NCBI RefSeq assembly: GCF_018320785.1
Contig: NC_054885.1
Location: forward strand, 6,150,921 to 6,214,920
Direction of reading: 5' to 3'
Length of the DNA: 64,000 bases
From: Cheilinus undulatus
Lineage: Eukaryota; Chordata; Actinopteri; Labriformes; Labridae
The notes beneath the pieces are model-generated. The model searched no databases. It had not been told where the DNA came from and was given only the letters and a program-made list of their open reading frames with translations. Below are positions 12,640 to 25,682 of this stretch, one piece after another. Made by a program: the position numbers and the translations under genes. Within the stretch, counting starts at the first letter, position 1, and the number at the start of each line of letters is the position of its first letter.

Positions 12640-14140
12640 ATTGACTTACCTTTAATTCTAATTCATGCTATCAAGAAGTGAAATTGCGGTCTTGGTCGCT
12701 GACATTTTAACGGATGGATTTGGATCGGTCACCTGGATCGGCGCGGTCAGTCAGATATCCGATCTATTAATTACGTCCATATTGGACCTGATACCGATAT
12801 TGGATTGGATCGGTCCCACCCCTACTCAATATATTGCCCACCCCAATTTGAAACATGATGAAAAAACATCCGAGAGTTGTGGTGTAAAGGTTTGCATATT
12901 TGTTAGAGCCCGACCGATTGATCAGCGGGCCAATTATAGCATATCACAGATTAATCAACATCGGCCAATGTGTAGCCGATATATTAACTTTTTTGCTTTG
13001 TGGGGATTCTGTCGCTCTGTGTGTATCCCTGCTGAACTCAGCCCGAGTGCCTGGCCCCTTCCCTTCAGACACAAGCGAGTGCAGCCATCAGCGCAGCAGC
13101 AGCTTTCCCCACTCAGTGTTGCCAAATTAGCGACTTTGTCGCTATATTTAGTGAGTTTTCAGATCCCTGTAGCGACTCTTTTTCAAAAAAGTGACTAGCA
13201 ACAAATCTAGCGACTTTTTCTGGTGTTACTGGAGAGTTTTGGAGACTCTGACGTGAAAGCACATATCATTGTTGCTCTTCTCAGTGAGCAGCGGGTGCTG
13301 CCGTGCGCCCCTCCCTGTCCCTAAGCACTCACAGGCAGCCAGATCCTCGCGCAGCAGTCCCTGCTGCAGTTGGACTCACTCGGCTGCCTGTTTCAGACTG
13401 GGAGCGTGTTTCGCTGCTTTTGTGTGCTGCGCGTGCCAGCTCTGGTTCCTGCCGGTGCAGCTCTCACACAGGGCGTGAGTTTTCTGCATGTCAGCCCCAT
13501 CTCCCTGCTCTCAAAGCCCTGTCCTTCTTCATAAGTTTTACCTCTATAAATCCCCCTAAAAGCGACTTGATTCAGTGTAAAGAGGCAGTGTGTCGGGAAC
13601 TATTCAAATTAAAAGCATACAATTGGAACGGGCTTTTACTTTGAAAAGCACAAACCAGAAAAGGATTCATCCGGTGTTTATCTTTCCTGTGATTCTACCA
13701 GTGTGGAGACAGAAAGTCTCACTAATAGTAGATCTTTAGAGAACAACTTTATAAAATAGGCGTATTTCAGCTTGTGGCCTTCCTCACAGTTATCAAGAAA
13801 CACACTGTAAACATATTCTATGTGCATATTTGCCACAACGATGTAAGTATGGCTCTCGATTTGTCATTTTTCTGTCTAATATGGTCCAAAGCCACAATTT
13901 AAGACTATTATACAGCGTTTTAACATCGTCTAAGTTGCATCTTTGTGAAATAAACAAAGATAAATGCAACTGTTAATTCACATGTCCACATTTGTGTTCA
14001 TGTACAATATATATATCCTGTGTATATCAATGTTCTTATTTCATATATCTGCCAAAATATTGGATATCAGCTTTTTTTTAGCCCCCAGTATCGGTATCAG
14101 CATACGTCCCAAAAATCCCATATCAAGCGGACTCTAGTTT
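12640..14140. mobile_element. composite repeat: TAGAGCCCGACCGAT-type element with internal insertions
   Basis: A left end TAGAGCCCGACCGATTGATC at 12,904 is mirrored by a right end with GCGGACTCTAG near 14,137, and CCGATAT-type motifs lie inside both ends. Between them is unrelated CpG-richer DNA (about 13,000-13,980). It includes a separate repeat at 13,117-13,260 made of AGCGACTTT and its complement. Another repeat end (ATCGGTCCCACCCCTA) lies at about 12,809-12,824. The 177-codon open frame at 12,665-13,198 crosses these repeat boundaries and is not taken as a gene. Confidence 0.5.
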
Positions 14141-17100
14141 GTAATATTAGTTTCAGATTTACCAATGTTACTGCATGTCTTATATTTTCCTACTGGTTAG
14201 AGCCTGGGTTGAATCTGTCCATGCTATAGGAATGCTTTAGCTTTGTGATGAGCTGACATACATTGACAAGGCTATATTCTCTGCAAGCAGCAAACTGATT
14301 ATCTTTACTGCTCTCCACAAGCATGGATGCTAACGGCAGCCATAAAATACACCGACGCTGCAAAGAGAAGAAGAGAAGTCAATGTTTTAGACGTAACTGC
14401 AGATATGGCTTTGATTTGGCTACTCTACAATACATACTTCATATTTTAGGGAATATCTGAGACAAAAATCAATAATCTTACAATTCTGCCTTAGAGAAGC
14501 CAAAGCATCAAACACAACTTTGTGGATCAGAGAGCATTTCACAGCTCAATCTTCATTATTCATGTCCGTGTTACAGCAGTGTTATTACAGCAGCAGAGTA
14601 TCACCGATGACCCGATGTAAGTGAAACAGAGGATTGACATTTCAGTGCGTCTGTGGCCGGAGACGGGAGCACATGTGACAGTTTGGGGGCAGCCTTGGGG
14701 AGGAGGCATGTTGGGCGGGGGGCGAGGGGCGGGGGGGAAAGGGTGGTGGTGACATGATGACCATAAAGGGAGAGTTAACATGCGAGTGTCATGTTAAAGA
14801 GCTGCAGCCGGCCGTGTCATACAGGAGAAGAGCGAAGAGAGAGCGAGCAAGAGCTGTATTCAATTTCCTGCTTTTTATGAATGTAGCCTTCAATCTGATT
14901 ACGCCTCTCTGCTTTGGCAATCCGGCGCCCGTACATGTGCCAATAAAGCACGGTGAATTCAATTGAGCGAATACAAACACAGAAACAGACTGGAAGAGAG
15001 AGAGACGGGGGGGGTGGGAACATATGAGTTGGGCAACTTTGTCCAGAGAAGTTTTGAGCTTATCGTTGCCGGTTCAAAAGTCAAGAGAGACTGTGCTCGG
15101 CTCAAAGTTTCAAAGAAATCATTAAACAGGAGAGAGAGGAGAACGTGAGACAAACATGAACATACGACCCTCTGTGATAAATATTAACACACGACCTGAC
15201 ACACATACGCTGTAAAACACTCACTGTACTGTAACTCACTAATACAAACCCAGAGACTCTCCGTGCTTTCAGACTGTCCTGATACCAGAATGTCACACTG
15301 TGATATGAGCCCAGCAAAGGTGATACCTGTGTGAAACCATGTCTACAAAAAAAATACTCTGGACGCCAAATATCGGACACATTTCTATAGTTAAACAAAC
15401 TTACTGTTTGCAAAACATATTTGTGAGTTTACCTGCAGTTTTTGGATGAATTCATTCATCTTTTTGCAAAAGCGTTGCCAGTGATTCTGTGCCAAATTGT
15501 TCCCCAGTTCTGGGAAATTTAGAGTACGCCTCGAGTTATTTCAAGAACTGAAATGTTACCAAGGCATTTACACAATTCAGAAAGTATACAGGAGTTAGCC
15601 TGCATTTTTAGTACCAAAACACTACCGCAGCATGTGTTTTCACTTTCAGCAAAGCTCTGCATTCAGATGACAGATTCTGATAACTCCTGCTATGCACATG
15701 GATCAGCAAAAACAACTCAAAACGCTGAAGTAACAAGCCAGACCAGAAGTTAGCTGCTGGTATGGCTTTGTGATAAACCAGTGCATGCATGCTGGGGCTG
15801 AACAATATCACTTAACAACTGCATGGTGATGTGTGCATGCACAATAGTCACATCAAGATGCAGCAATGTTGGTCATGTGACCTGGCGCATGTCAGGCTGC
15901 TGAATCTGCATTGTTTGATTATAATCAAAACTCCACATTTTCTTGTTTTAATGACAAAAATCCTGTCTGATATCACCATGTGCAGTCAGAAAACCGACCT
16001 CTGTGCATGCAGAGTCTGTCTGAAGTACAGACGTTCAGGATACAGGTGATGCTGCAGCTGTCACAGATACACCTGCATGATGTTCCAGGCAGACGCTGAT
16101 TTCAGCAAAACCAATCTCAAGTGAGTGAAATTCCACTACTAACTGCACCTCTTCCCAGCACTTGTTAAGAGTTTACACAGAAAATTGAAAATGAACCCTC
16201 AGGGGTCCACGATCATGCCGGTGTGATTTCATCATCCGCTATTTTTGTCACACGCTAGCATGAAGACAAAGCCACATTTTGCATTGCAATCTTTCAGAGT
16301 GGAAAGCGTGATTTTCATGCTTTCTTTCCAGAAATAGAATCATTTGAATTTGACATAAAATATATTTTACACATACAATACTGTACAGGACCGGCACTGG
16401 TAATCTTTGTGATTTCTTAAAAAATGATACTTTATAGTTTTAAATAAATAAAAAATAATAATCATTTTGAGAGGTTTTGTGTTTTCTGGAGGTCCTGTAT
16501 CTAATACAATATGTTAAACTAAAATTAAAAAACAGTTTAATTTCATAAAGTTGAGGAAGTGCAGAAAAAATGACTCCAAACATGAGCATGGTGTACATTC
16601 TCTGAGTGGTTTATGTTGTCAAAAGAAAAGTACTGTAAATGGCAAAATAGCCGTGGACTTCTAAGGGTTAAATGTAATACTTTTGAACCCCTTTTTTATG
16701 ATCCTCTTTATACATTTTAAGACTCTTGCATCTACAATCTCTAATCTTTTACATTAGAAACAGTTTCATATATGTTTTGTGCTGATAGTGGGATAAAAAT
16801 GTGACAATATAGAAAATGAAAAGACCCGTAGTTTTTCTTTTGCAGAGTGTAAATTAAAACACACTGACTGACACTGTTCAGTACCTGACAATGGAAGGTC
16901 TTATTTTTCTAACAACCTAGAGTGGCCATGCCGTGTTTAAAAGTACCTTTTTACAAGTTTGCACTTAAGTTGAATTTTTTGGCCATGAATGTTGTCAGTG
17001 TATTTGTGTAATTTAGACAGTGTGTCTGTCTTTGCCTGTAATTTCTTTGTTACCAAATTTGACCAATGAATCTGAAAAATTAAGACACTTGACGGCAAGT

Positions 17101-18335
17101 TTTAGTCACTGCAACTTTGTCGAGGTATTTGTGTGACTTAGAGTGAATAGAAGTGTGCATTAAAGTTTCTAGTACTGAAGCACTGCCTCTTTATTCCTGC
17201 AGTTTGAACATTGTGAGGGAGTTTGCCTGCAATTGCTAACCTATTTCCACAATTTTAGCACTATTTAGGAATTAAGCTGCTCTATTTTTGTGGCAAACAT
17301 GTCTTCTACTCATGTAGAAGATTTAGTGAGCAGAGGAGTTTTTATGGATTAATTCTTCTTCTACTGACACGTTTGACTAAACACAGTTTTTATAAAGTTT
17401 CAGTACTTTTAAATACTATTGCTCATTAAAATAAGTCAAAAGTATTATTTTAATATCTAATTATGATGAATTTGACAAATCACCCTGTGTATGAATGTCA
17501 GTGTAAAACCAAACACAATTTCTGCAGACACTAAGAGGTTTAGCATATTACTCCTTCTCCTGAATTATTTCACTGTAAACTAACCTGATCATATTTTTGG
17601 TCATATAAAAAGACAAGAAAGTTACAATAATGCAGCTTGTCTGCTTATTAATAGAGTATTTAACAGACTGTTGGTAATCATATCTAAGAGATTCCTCAAT
17701 AAAAGAAGCTGATAAAAGAAGATAATAAAGCTTTCCTGTGTCAGAGTTGGATGTGTTTTCTTAAAAACAGTTTTACTAAATCATTAATCATAAAAATGTC
17801 CAAAATTTAATCAACTTTATGAGCTTACATACTGAGCAGAGCCAATAAATCACTGAATGTCAAGAACAAAATCATTAAATTAACTCTGTTATTATGATCA
17901 TTAACATCATAAATCATTTGTCATTTCAATAGTGTTGGTTTGCTTTTTAAAAGTGAGGTTTGTGCCAAATTTGACCAAAAAAATCCTTCACTGCATTCTT
18001 GGAATATTATGCTCACATGATTTGAGGTCATGGTGACCTTTGACCTTTATCTTCCAAATGTGTTTGGTTCATCCTTAAGTCAGAATGACATTTACACAGA
18101 AAAGCAGACGCTCAGTTACATGAAGCCCATTAGGATTACAAGAGAAAGATAGAGCTGTTTGCCTGAGTTTATAAAGGCTTTGCTTTTTTCAGGGGTGATT
18201 TCCTTTTTACAGAGAAAAGCTGCAAAATCCATCCCTGAAGGGAAAACTGTTGTAATGTGAGTTGTGTTTGCACCATCCTTCAGCCCTAAGAACAGTCATT
18301 CTGTTTCTTAGCATGAATATATCCAGATTAATCAA
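14141..18335. other. gene-free AT-rich stretch with a GC-richer island at 14.6-15.1 kb
   Basis: The island at 14,640-15,110 has a G-rich tract (14,716-14,740) followed by about 100 bases with balanced composition, TTCAATCTGATTACG and AATAAAGCACGG motifs. It looks like a conserved non-coding element rather than an exon. Positions 16,200-18,200 are plain AT-rich DNA in which I see nothing. Confidence 0.4.
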
Positions 18336-18337
18336 TA

Positions 18338-19856
18338 TACAACCACAATTCCCAAAAAGTTGGGACATTGTGTAAAATAATAATAAAAACAGAATGCAAT
18401 TATTTGCAGACTTCATTAATTTCATTAACTATAGAACATAAACAACATTTTAGATGTTGAAAATGAGACATTTTACCATTTCATGAAAATATGAGCCCAA
18501 TCTGAGTTTTGTGGCAGCAACACATCTCAAAAAAGTAGGGACAGGGCCATTTTTATTATTGCATACGGTCAGTAAATGTCTGAGGAGACCAGTGAATGGG
18601 GTTTTGAGTAGGGCCATGCAATCATTCAGAAATTAGATTAAATGGTGCAGCAATTTTCAAAACACAGAAGGTGCAATAGTTCTTTAACCTGAAATTTGTG
18701 TCAAAATACCAGTATAAAACTTTTTTTTGCAGCAGAGATGTTATGCATTACATATCACACATAATCCACAGGCATTTTTTAGAATAAGAGAATCCTATTT
18801 TTGTATGGTTTCTTATTAAATATGATATTTACATTTACATCTCATTCTTATCTGATGTAGGATTCTAGCTGCTCAGCAGTCCTGGGTCTTCTCTGCTGGA
18901 TCTTTTCCTCTTATGATAATCCAGACAGATTGGTAAGGTCTCTCTTCCTCTGTGGGGCCATGCTGTTGTGACCGATGTGGTATGTGGTTAGCATTGTCTT
19001 GCTGAAATAGTCAAGGCCTTCCCTGACAGAGACGTTTTCTGGATGGGAGCATATGTTGCTCTAAAACCTCTCTCTACTTTCCAGCATCAAAAGCTCCTTT
19101 CCAGATGTGAAAGCTGCCCACGCCAACTGAGCCAGGAGAACAAGCTGGATTGTCCTCTCCTCTTTAGTCCACAGGACACGTCTGTGGTTTCCAAAGAGAA
19201 ATTTCACTTTCTGATTCATTCGACCACAGAACAGTTGTCCATGTCACCTCAGTCCATTTTAAAAGAGCTTTGGCTCAGAGAAGACGGCAGTGTTTCTGGA
19301 TCCTGTTCACATATTTCTCCTTCTTTACATTTGTGGATGACATGGTGAAATGTGCTGACAGACAATGATTTCTGGAAGTGTTCCTGAGCCCATGCAATGA
19401 TTTTCAGTACAGAGTCATGCCTGTTTTTCATGCAGTGGCCCCTGAGGACCTAAGTAGCACAAGCATCCAGTATTGACCTTTGGCCTTGTTGTTGCACACA
19501 GATATTTCTCCAGATTCTCTGAATCTTATGGTGATATTATGGACTGTGGATGGTGGGATATCCAAAGTCTTTGCTATTGCAAAAAAATTCTGAAACTTTC
19601 CCACAATTTTTAGACGCAGTTGCTGCCCATCTTTACTTCTGAGAGACTCTGCCTCTCTGAAATGCTCCTTTTATACCCAGCCATCAAATTCAAAATGAGC
19701 CAGTATTTTTCATTAAACGGTTAAATGTCGTGGTTTCAACATCTGATATGTTGCTCATGTTCTATTGTGAATAAAACATGGGTGTATGAGATTTAAAAAT
19801 CATTGCATTCTATTCTTTTATTTACATTTCACATATTTTCGGGAATTGAGGTTGTA
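18338..19856 (-). mobile_element. Tc1/mariner-like element with degraded transposase
   Basis: The inverted ends TACAACCACAATTCCC and GGGAATTGAGGTTGTA bound 1,519 bp, with TA on each side (18,336-18,337 and 19,857-19,858). This fits the TA target of the Tc1/mariner superfamily. On the minus strand about 18,870-19,430 still reads like a Tc1/mariner transposase across frame breaks: a VLWSNES segment, a REVLEQHMLPS segment and then a FQQDNA segment, the last two in the usual order before the catalytic region. Stops and shifts show it is dead. An AT-rich repeat is nested at about 18,607-18,830. A rearranged second copy lies at 36.25-37.73 kb. Confidence 0.8.
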
Positions 19857-19859
19857 TAC

Positions 19860-22320
19860 CGTGTATTGCCATATATCTTTTTTATATCACCAAGTCCTAA
19901 TTTGATAAAGTAAAAGTTTCTGTTCTGCACCAAGACAGTTTACCCTGGCCCTACCTTGGAGTCGCTGAGTCTTGATTTACAAACCTATTATACAGGAACA
20001 AGCAATAGTAATAAGCAAAGCTTGTAGGAAACAGTTTAAACCCAACTTTCAACCATAAAAATAATCTGAGTCCATCTTCCTGATCTGTCCATTCATAACC
20101 TCCTCCCCTGGTCTGACCCCCTCCCTCTACTCTGGCCTGTTAAAGCGATCAGTCTGGTTAATGCCCTCTCCTTAATGAGCTTTGATCTCGTTAACGCCAC
20201 ACAAAGCCTCTTTACTGCCAACGATAGGACAAATCGGCTCTCCCAAACACACAGACAGACAGACAGAGAGGGAGAAAGTGCGTAGCCGCGCTTCATCCAA
20301 GCGGACCGCCGCTCTGCCTCCAGGGTAAACATCAATACTGGCAGCGGAGAGTGGAGGGAGAATAAAAAGAGATGGACGAGGTATGAAAGAATGAAGGAAA
20401 CATGAGGGGAATACGGGAGAGGAAGTGCAGATGTGGAGGAAAAAAAGGATTTTATGAAGATTTGAGTGATGGGAGATGGATTAGGAGGGCAGAGAGGAGG
20501 GGAGAGAGAGGGGAGGGAAGCCTGTGAAGCAGGAGTCAATTAGCAATCTGGAAATATGCTCGAGGGGGGAGAAATCAGAGGACAGCTAGAGGGGAGCAGG
20601 GGGGGCAGGGGGGAGGGGTCTGTAGTTTGTATGGGAGGCGGGGGGGAGGGAGTAACAAAAGGGAGAGGAGGCTGCACTCTCATGTATTATTACAGAGCTG
20701 ATTTACAGTCAGCATGGAAGGTCAGCAGAGAGACTAGTATGTTAATGTCTGAGTGCATTTATGAGAACGGAGCACACTCAGCTCATCCTCCACATCAGAA
20801 CACACACATTTCAACCATGAGTGAGTGTGTGTTGTTTAGCATGATGCAAGGTTCATTTATTCATGCAGCCTAGCTCTGCATGTGTTTTCACCTTATTTGT
20901 TGAGTTCTATTCTTGTATGTTTTTTTTATTTCCAACAGCTGACAGGAAATCCTTTCAACATGCCTTATCACCTCATTTCAATAGAATAGGTATTTTTTTA
21001 TCCCATGTTTACACTTCATTGTTTTGCAATTTAAGACCCATTTTTAGTCCATATAAACAATCCACAGCAACTCTCACCGGTGTCTTGATAGTGATCAAAC
21101 AAAGTCAAAGAGATGAATTTGATCATACTGATTTTTAGATTAATTATGAAGATGAGTGCTGCACTGCTGCACCAGTCTGCTCTGAAACCATTAACTTGGG
21201 GCTAGGGAGAGCTTCCAGGTGTTTATTCTGTCAATTACACTGTTTAACGCTGTTATAAATTAGGAAATATGCAGGAGTGCATGTACAAAATGACTCCCTG
21301 AAGCCCAGTGATCCCCAGTTAATACAACAGGATTTACACATCTCAGGAGTCCATGTTTAGTCTGGTTCTCTGTGTAAATAATCCAGTAAAGGTTACCAAT
21401 GAATAGGGATGGAGACTGACACCCAGTATGTAAAAACCTGCTTCTGGTTCTTCATCTGCTTAGATCAAAGCTGAAAATGCACCCAAACTGTCGGCCAAGT
21501 CCTCTTCATTAAAAATATTAATCCAACATTGAAATTCCTGTTGAAATCAGCAGGAAAAAAGTTAACTATCTCCATTCCCAGCATTAAGCTGTACTATTAA
21601 ATGCTCTTTGATATGCTTTTTCTTTGCAATTTGTACTGCTTTAACTTTAAAGTACTTCCTGTGTGGATGACATCTGGTAAACCCTCTGGTAAATCCAGAT
21701 TAAAGACAATAGCGAAAACACAGGAAAACAACTGCTTTGTAATGAAAAAGCTATTGAAATACCTCAAAGGGACATTAAACTATGAAAAACTCCACTGAGC
21801 CATCTGCAATTTTTTAAAGTGGAATGAGACTTTCTCAGGCGCAGTGGTGTCCTTATTTAACATCCCTGTGGGAGCAGGAAGAAGCAACGGTGGGTAGGAT
21901 CCAGCTGCTGCTGGTAGAATCCCTACTACAGCTTTTAACTATGTTGGACCTACAAAGACAAGATAGCATGGGATTAATGAGACTTTAAAAGTTTGAATAT
22001 CATTTTCAGAGCCTTAATTTATTATAATCCACACATGCATGCTGAAAGCCCCTGGTACTATCTTGTTTCACTGCAGAGCTAATTTAATGTATTTCTATAT
22101 GAACTGTGCTGCACAAAAAAAGTAACACTTAAGTTTACAGTACAATTTTCATCATGCTTAGCAGCATGCAAATTAACAGCATAACCTCCTTATTACTGCA
22201 TATAAATAGCAAATTATGAAGTTGTTTCACATTATGATTCATTCAGAGTAACTAAGGGAAAAGAACTATTCATGTGGTACAGCTATCTAATAAAGGCCAT
22301 ATAAAGTAGGCGTGTTAACC
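19860..22320. other. gene-free stretch with GC/GA-rich island at 20.1-20.7 kb
   Basis: Positions 20,095-20,700 hold a TTAATGAG / GTTAACGCC segment followed by purine-rich DNA. This looks like conserved regulatory DNA. The apparent 148-codon minus frame and 105-codon plus frame overlap there and are composition artefacts. The rest is AT-rich with nothing recognised. Confidence 0.4.
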
Positions 22321-22325
22321 TCGTA

Positions 22326-22943
22326 ATTAAAGGAATATTTCAGTATTTTTGAAGTTGAGATGATGAGGCACATAGCAGAAGTAGTTGTATTAGCCTCCAG
22401 TGATTTCAGCAAGCATGGCTCCTTTAAGGACTCTCTGCTCGTATCGGCCAGGAAGCCAGGCTATACAGCGTAACAGATGGGTACAGTTTCTCTGAGGAAT
22501 TTAACGACTTTTTGGTAAAAATGGGCCACAAAACTATTTTGGCTTAAACGTACGCACTATTGAAGATTTTTGAAGCTCTTTTTTTTAACCAGAAAGCCTC
22601 TGTGATTTCGCCACTATTTTGCAATGCGAACTTCAGCTACCGGTGTCATGTTCTCACACACAGAGGCTTTCTGGGTAAAAAATTAAATGCTTCAAAAATG
22701 TTCAGTAGTGCGCATGATTGAGCCAGCATTGTTTTGTGGCCCATTTTTACCAAAAACTGAAGAAATTCCACCAAGAAATTGTACCCATCTGTTACGCTGT
22801 ATAGCCTAGCTTCCTGGCCGATACAACCAGAGAGTCCTTCTTAAAGGAGCAATGCTCACTAAAATCACTGGAGGCTAATGCCACTACTACTGCTATGTAC
22901 CTCATTCAACCCAACTTAAAAAATACTGGAATACCCCTTTAAT
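22326..22943. mobile_element. fold-back element forming a nearly complete hairpin, copy 2
   Basis: Two arms of roughly 285 bases are reverse complements almost end to end. The outer ends are TTAAAGGAATATTTCAGTA and TACTGGAATACCCCTTTAA, the middle blocks GGGTACAGTTTCTCTG and its complement, and the inner block AGAAAGCCTCTGTG with its complement. The remaining loop is only about 50 bases (22,609-22,660). There is no coding capacity. It belongs to the same family as 5,561-5,910. Confidence 0.88.
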
Positions 22944-23230
22944 GTGAAACAACACCCTAATTTGCATTTGCTAAGCAGTTATATGGAGGTTATGAAGGAA
23001 AAACCCTTAGTTAGCGGCCTAGTAGCCATTGATATGGTCTTGCAAAATACTGTACAAATAAGCTTTTAAAAATTACTAATAAGCAGTAAGTATGCTACTA
23101 ATTTGCGTGCTAATCAACAGCTAATTAATGGTAATAATTAATGCCCTAAACTACAGAGTTACAAAAAATATCACAAACAAGTTTTGCACTGGTTTCAAGA
23201 TTATGCCCTGCAGTACTTCATGCACTAAAC

Positions 23231-23985
23231 CTAGCTTCGACTCCCCCCCTAGCTTCTTTGCTATGGACTGTAATCAAAAATGGACATCATGCCAGCTCCC
23301 CAAAACTGAAGCCAAAGCTACTGGAGCTCTCCCTACTGACTTTCAAGGGCACAGATCATAAGTCCCGCCTTGTCCATATTAACAGATGGGATATTGGTCA
23401 AACTATAAAACCAATATACATGTTTTTTTTTTCCCTCCTAACATTGCTGCTGCCAACAGTTGATTCTCATTGCGGATCTATTTCCAACTGTTCATTGTTC
23501 TGAGAAGTTTAATTTCAATTGGATATTTGATACAATAGAAGGGGGTAAGGAGGTGCAATTAATGTATTAATGTAAGTCTGAGGTTTTTATCTTCAATTTC
23601 GCTACAGAGCACATTTATTTCTATATGAAAAATACAGATAAAAAACTGCAAACAAATTCAGGGTTGCAGTTTAGCTACATGTATCTAGACGTAGCAACTG
23701 TAGCAAACCTTCCATGCTACCATGGACCGTAATAAATGATGGGCAACATGCCCGCTCCCCAAGAGTGAAGCCAAAGCTTCTAGAGCTCTCCCACCCAAGA
23801 CTGAGAGTACAGATAATAAGCTCCACCTCCTCCATGTTAACAGATGGGACATGGGTTGAACTATAAAATTAAAATATACACAATTAATTTTTTTTCCATT
23901 GTTTCTGACTGCATAGATGGTTCACTGCTCTGAGAAGTTTGATTTTAAATGGATATTTGATGGAATAAAAAGGGTGTAACGACAT
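23231..23985. repeat. two direct repeats of about 300 bases
   Basis: 23,255-23,560 and 23,720-23,985 align in the same order. Shared blocks include GTGAAGCCAAAGCT-type text, GAGCTCTCCC, TTAACAGATGGGA, GAGAAGTTT and GGATATTTGAT. The copies have diverged by roughly a fifth by eye, so this is an old local duplication. The open frames inside are not conserved between the copies. Confidence 0.65.
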
Positions 23986-25640
23986 GATAGCTTCTGCACC
24001 AGATTATCTGAATAGACAGATACACTATAAATAAATAAGGGACAATACAGTTTGCTATGTGTCCAATGCAAACTAAAAAATACTATCCACAAGTCTATAA
24101 AACACTAAACACAAATTAAATACATGCTCCAAAAAGCATGATTGAAGCAAACATTTCATGCAAAACAGCAACACTAACATCAGATGCAAGAATTACACAA
24201 ACCAAAAAAATAAGCAGCATAACTGGTCATCAGAGCTGCAGGACTCCAGGACTGCACTTAGAAGAGTTTATATATTTGCATACTTTCTTAATTTGCTAGT
24301 CTGTTCTTCTAAAAAAACTGCTGGAGCGCTGAGAGCTTACTAAGCCTCCTAAACTGTTCTGACAATAAAACAGCCAAACAAAAGTGAACTAAATGTACTC
24401 CTTACATGGCAGACTAGCAGGCATTAGCTTTAAGACTAATTCTCTTCTTTTACCCGTTGAATAAGCTTTATTTCAACTCCCCATCGTCATTCAGAGCCTC
24501 TACTCCTGCTTATCTCTTCCCCCAGCTGATCATACCATCCATCACTTCCCTCTCATCCTTTATCGCCGTCCCTGATGGATGCAAACTAATGGCTTTGATT
24601 CCCTCTCTGTCCGCTCTCTCCTTGCCTCCATCCTTTATGTCTCCCTGCATCCATCCATCCAGGCCTTAGAGTGTCCTCCCCCCTGCAAATAATGTGTCCA
24701 TCCAATCTACGGCGCCACGATAAATCACATGTTCGTCATTAACATGAGCCGAGGACTCAACATGTGAGAGGTTGACCAATCAGAGGCAGAGACGGGCACA
24801 ACATGACTCATTCATACCATTTGGATGAGATGTTCTGGTACCGACAAGGTGAAGTTTAAGGGTGCTATTCAGAAATTGTACTGCACTGATGAATTCACTA
24901 GTTCAGATACAAAATACTCCGTTAAATCAACATTTTCCACCAAAACTCTACCTGGAAATGTGATTTTTATGCCAGTTCCTTGTCCTGTTTGTTTTTGTAC
25001 AGGAAACTATGGTAAATGAAACCAAGCATGTTTTGTTGGAGTTGGATCTGATACATTTTGAGCAGCTGATTATGCAGCGGTTACAGAAAAGAGGAAGAGA
25101 CGGAAAGTCCATCTCCGCTGAGGCTGAAACAGGGAAAGGTTTTACATTCTGTTGGCCTCTGAAAGAGACATGAATAAAAATATGTAAATCTGATATTTCC
25201 AAATGATAGCAAATAGATATGATGAGTTTTATCACCATCTGCAGCCATTTATCTCACTCTACAGTAAACACAATACTGATGTATGCATTACTCAGAGGCT
25301 GGCTGTTACCCGATGCTACCCAGTGGGCAAATCACTGAGCTTGCAGCCTAAGTTACATTTTGGGCTTTTCCACTATGACAGTCTAAACCAAGCCGTACTG
25401 ATTTACATTTCAATGACCAGTTTGGGCACGCAAGGCTACGCCTAGTCGCACGTAGAATGGTCCTGCACAGGAGCACAGCCCAAGCGTACCTGCCCAACCT
25501 TCAAGCAACATCTCAGCGGTTCATCATCATACTGGGACGCCTCGGAGACGTGTAAAAGTAGCATCCGTTACACCAAACTTTGAAATACCGGCAGGATTAC
25601 CAGCAAAAGTAGAATTAACTTTGAAGAAGAAACCAAATGG
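23986..25640. other. gene-free stretch with possible conserved element at 24.4-24.8 kb
   Basis: About 24,440-24,800 is C/T-rich and then balanced DNA with CGATAAATCACATG and CATTAACATG motifs, resembling a conserved non-coding element. No exon with splice sites is supported. 25,370-25,560 has elevated CpG and may be a MITE remnant. Confidence 0.35.
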
Positions 25641-25682
25641 TGTTTCTTCTTCTTCTGGGGGAACAAAACAATGCTTAACGAA

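Noticed and set aside
12665..13198. 177-codon plus-strand open frame
   Set aside because: It crosses several repeat boundaries (CCCACCCCTA end, TAGAGCCCG end, AGCGACTTT repeat). A single frame over unrelated elements is chance.
20093..20539. 148-codon minus-strand frame
   Set aside because: It is low-complexity, overlaps a regulatory-looking island, and has no splice borders or family resemblance.
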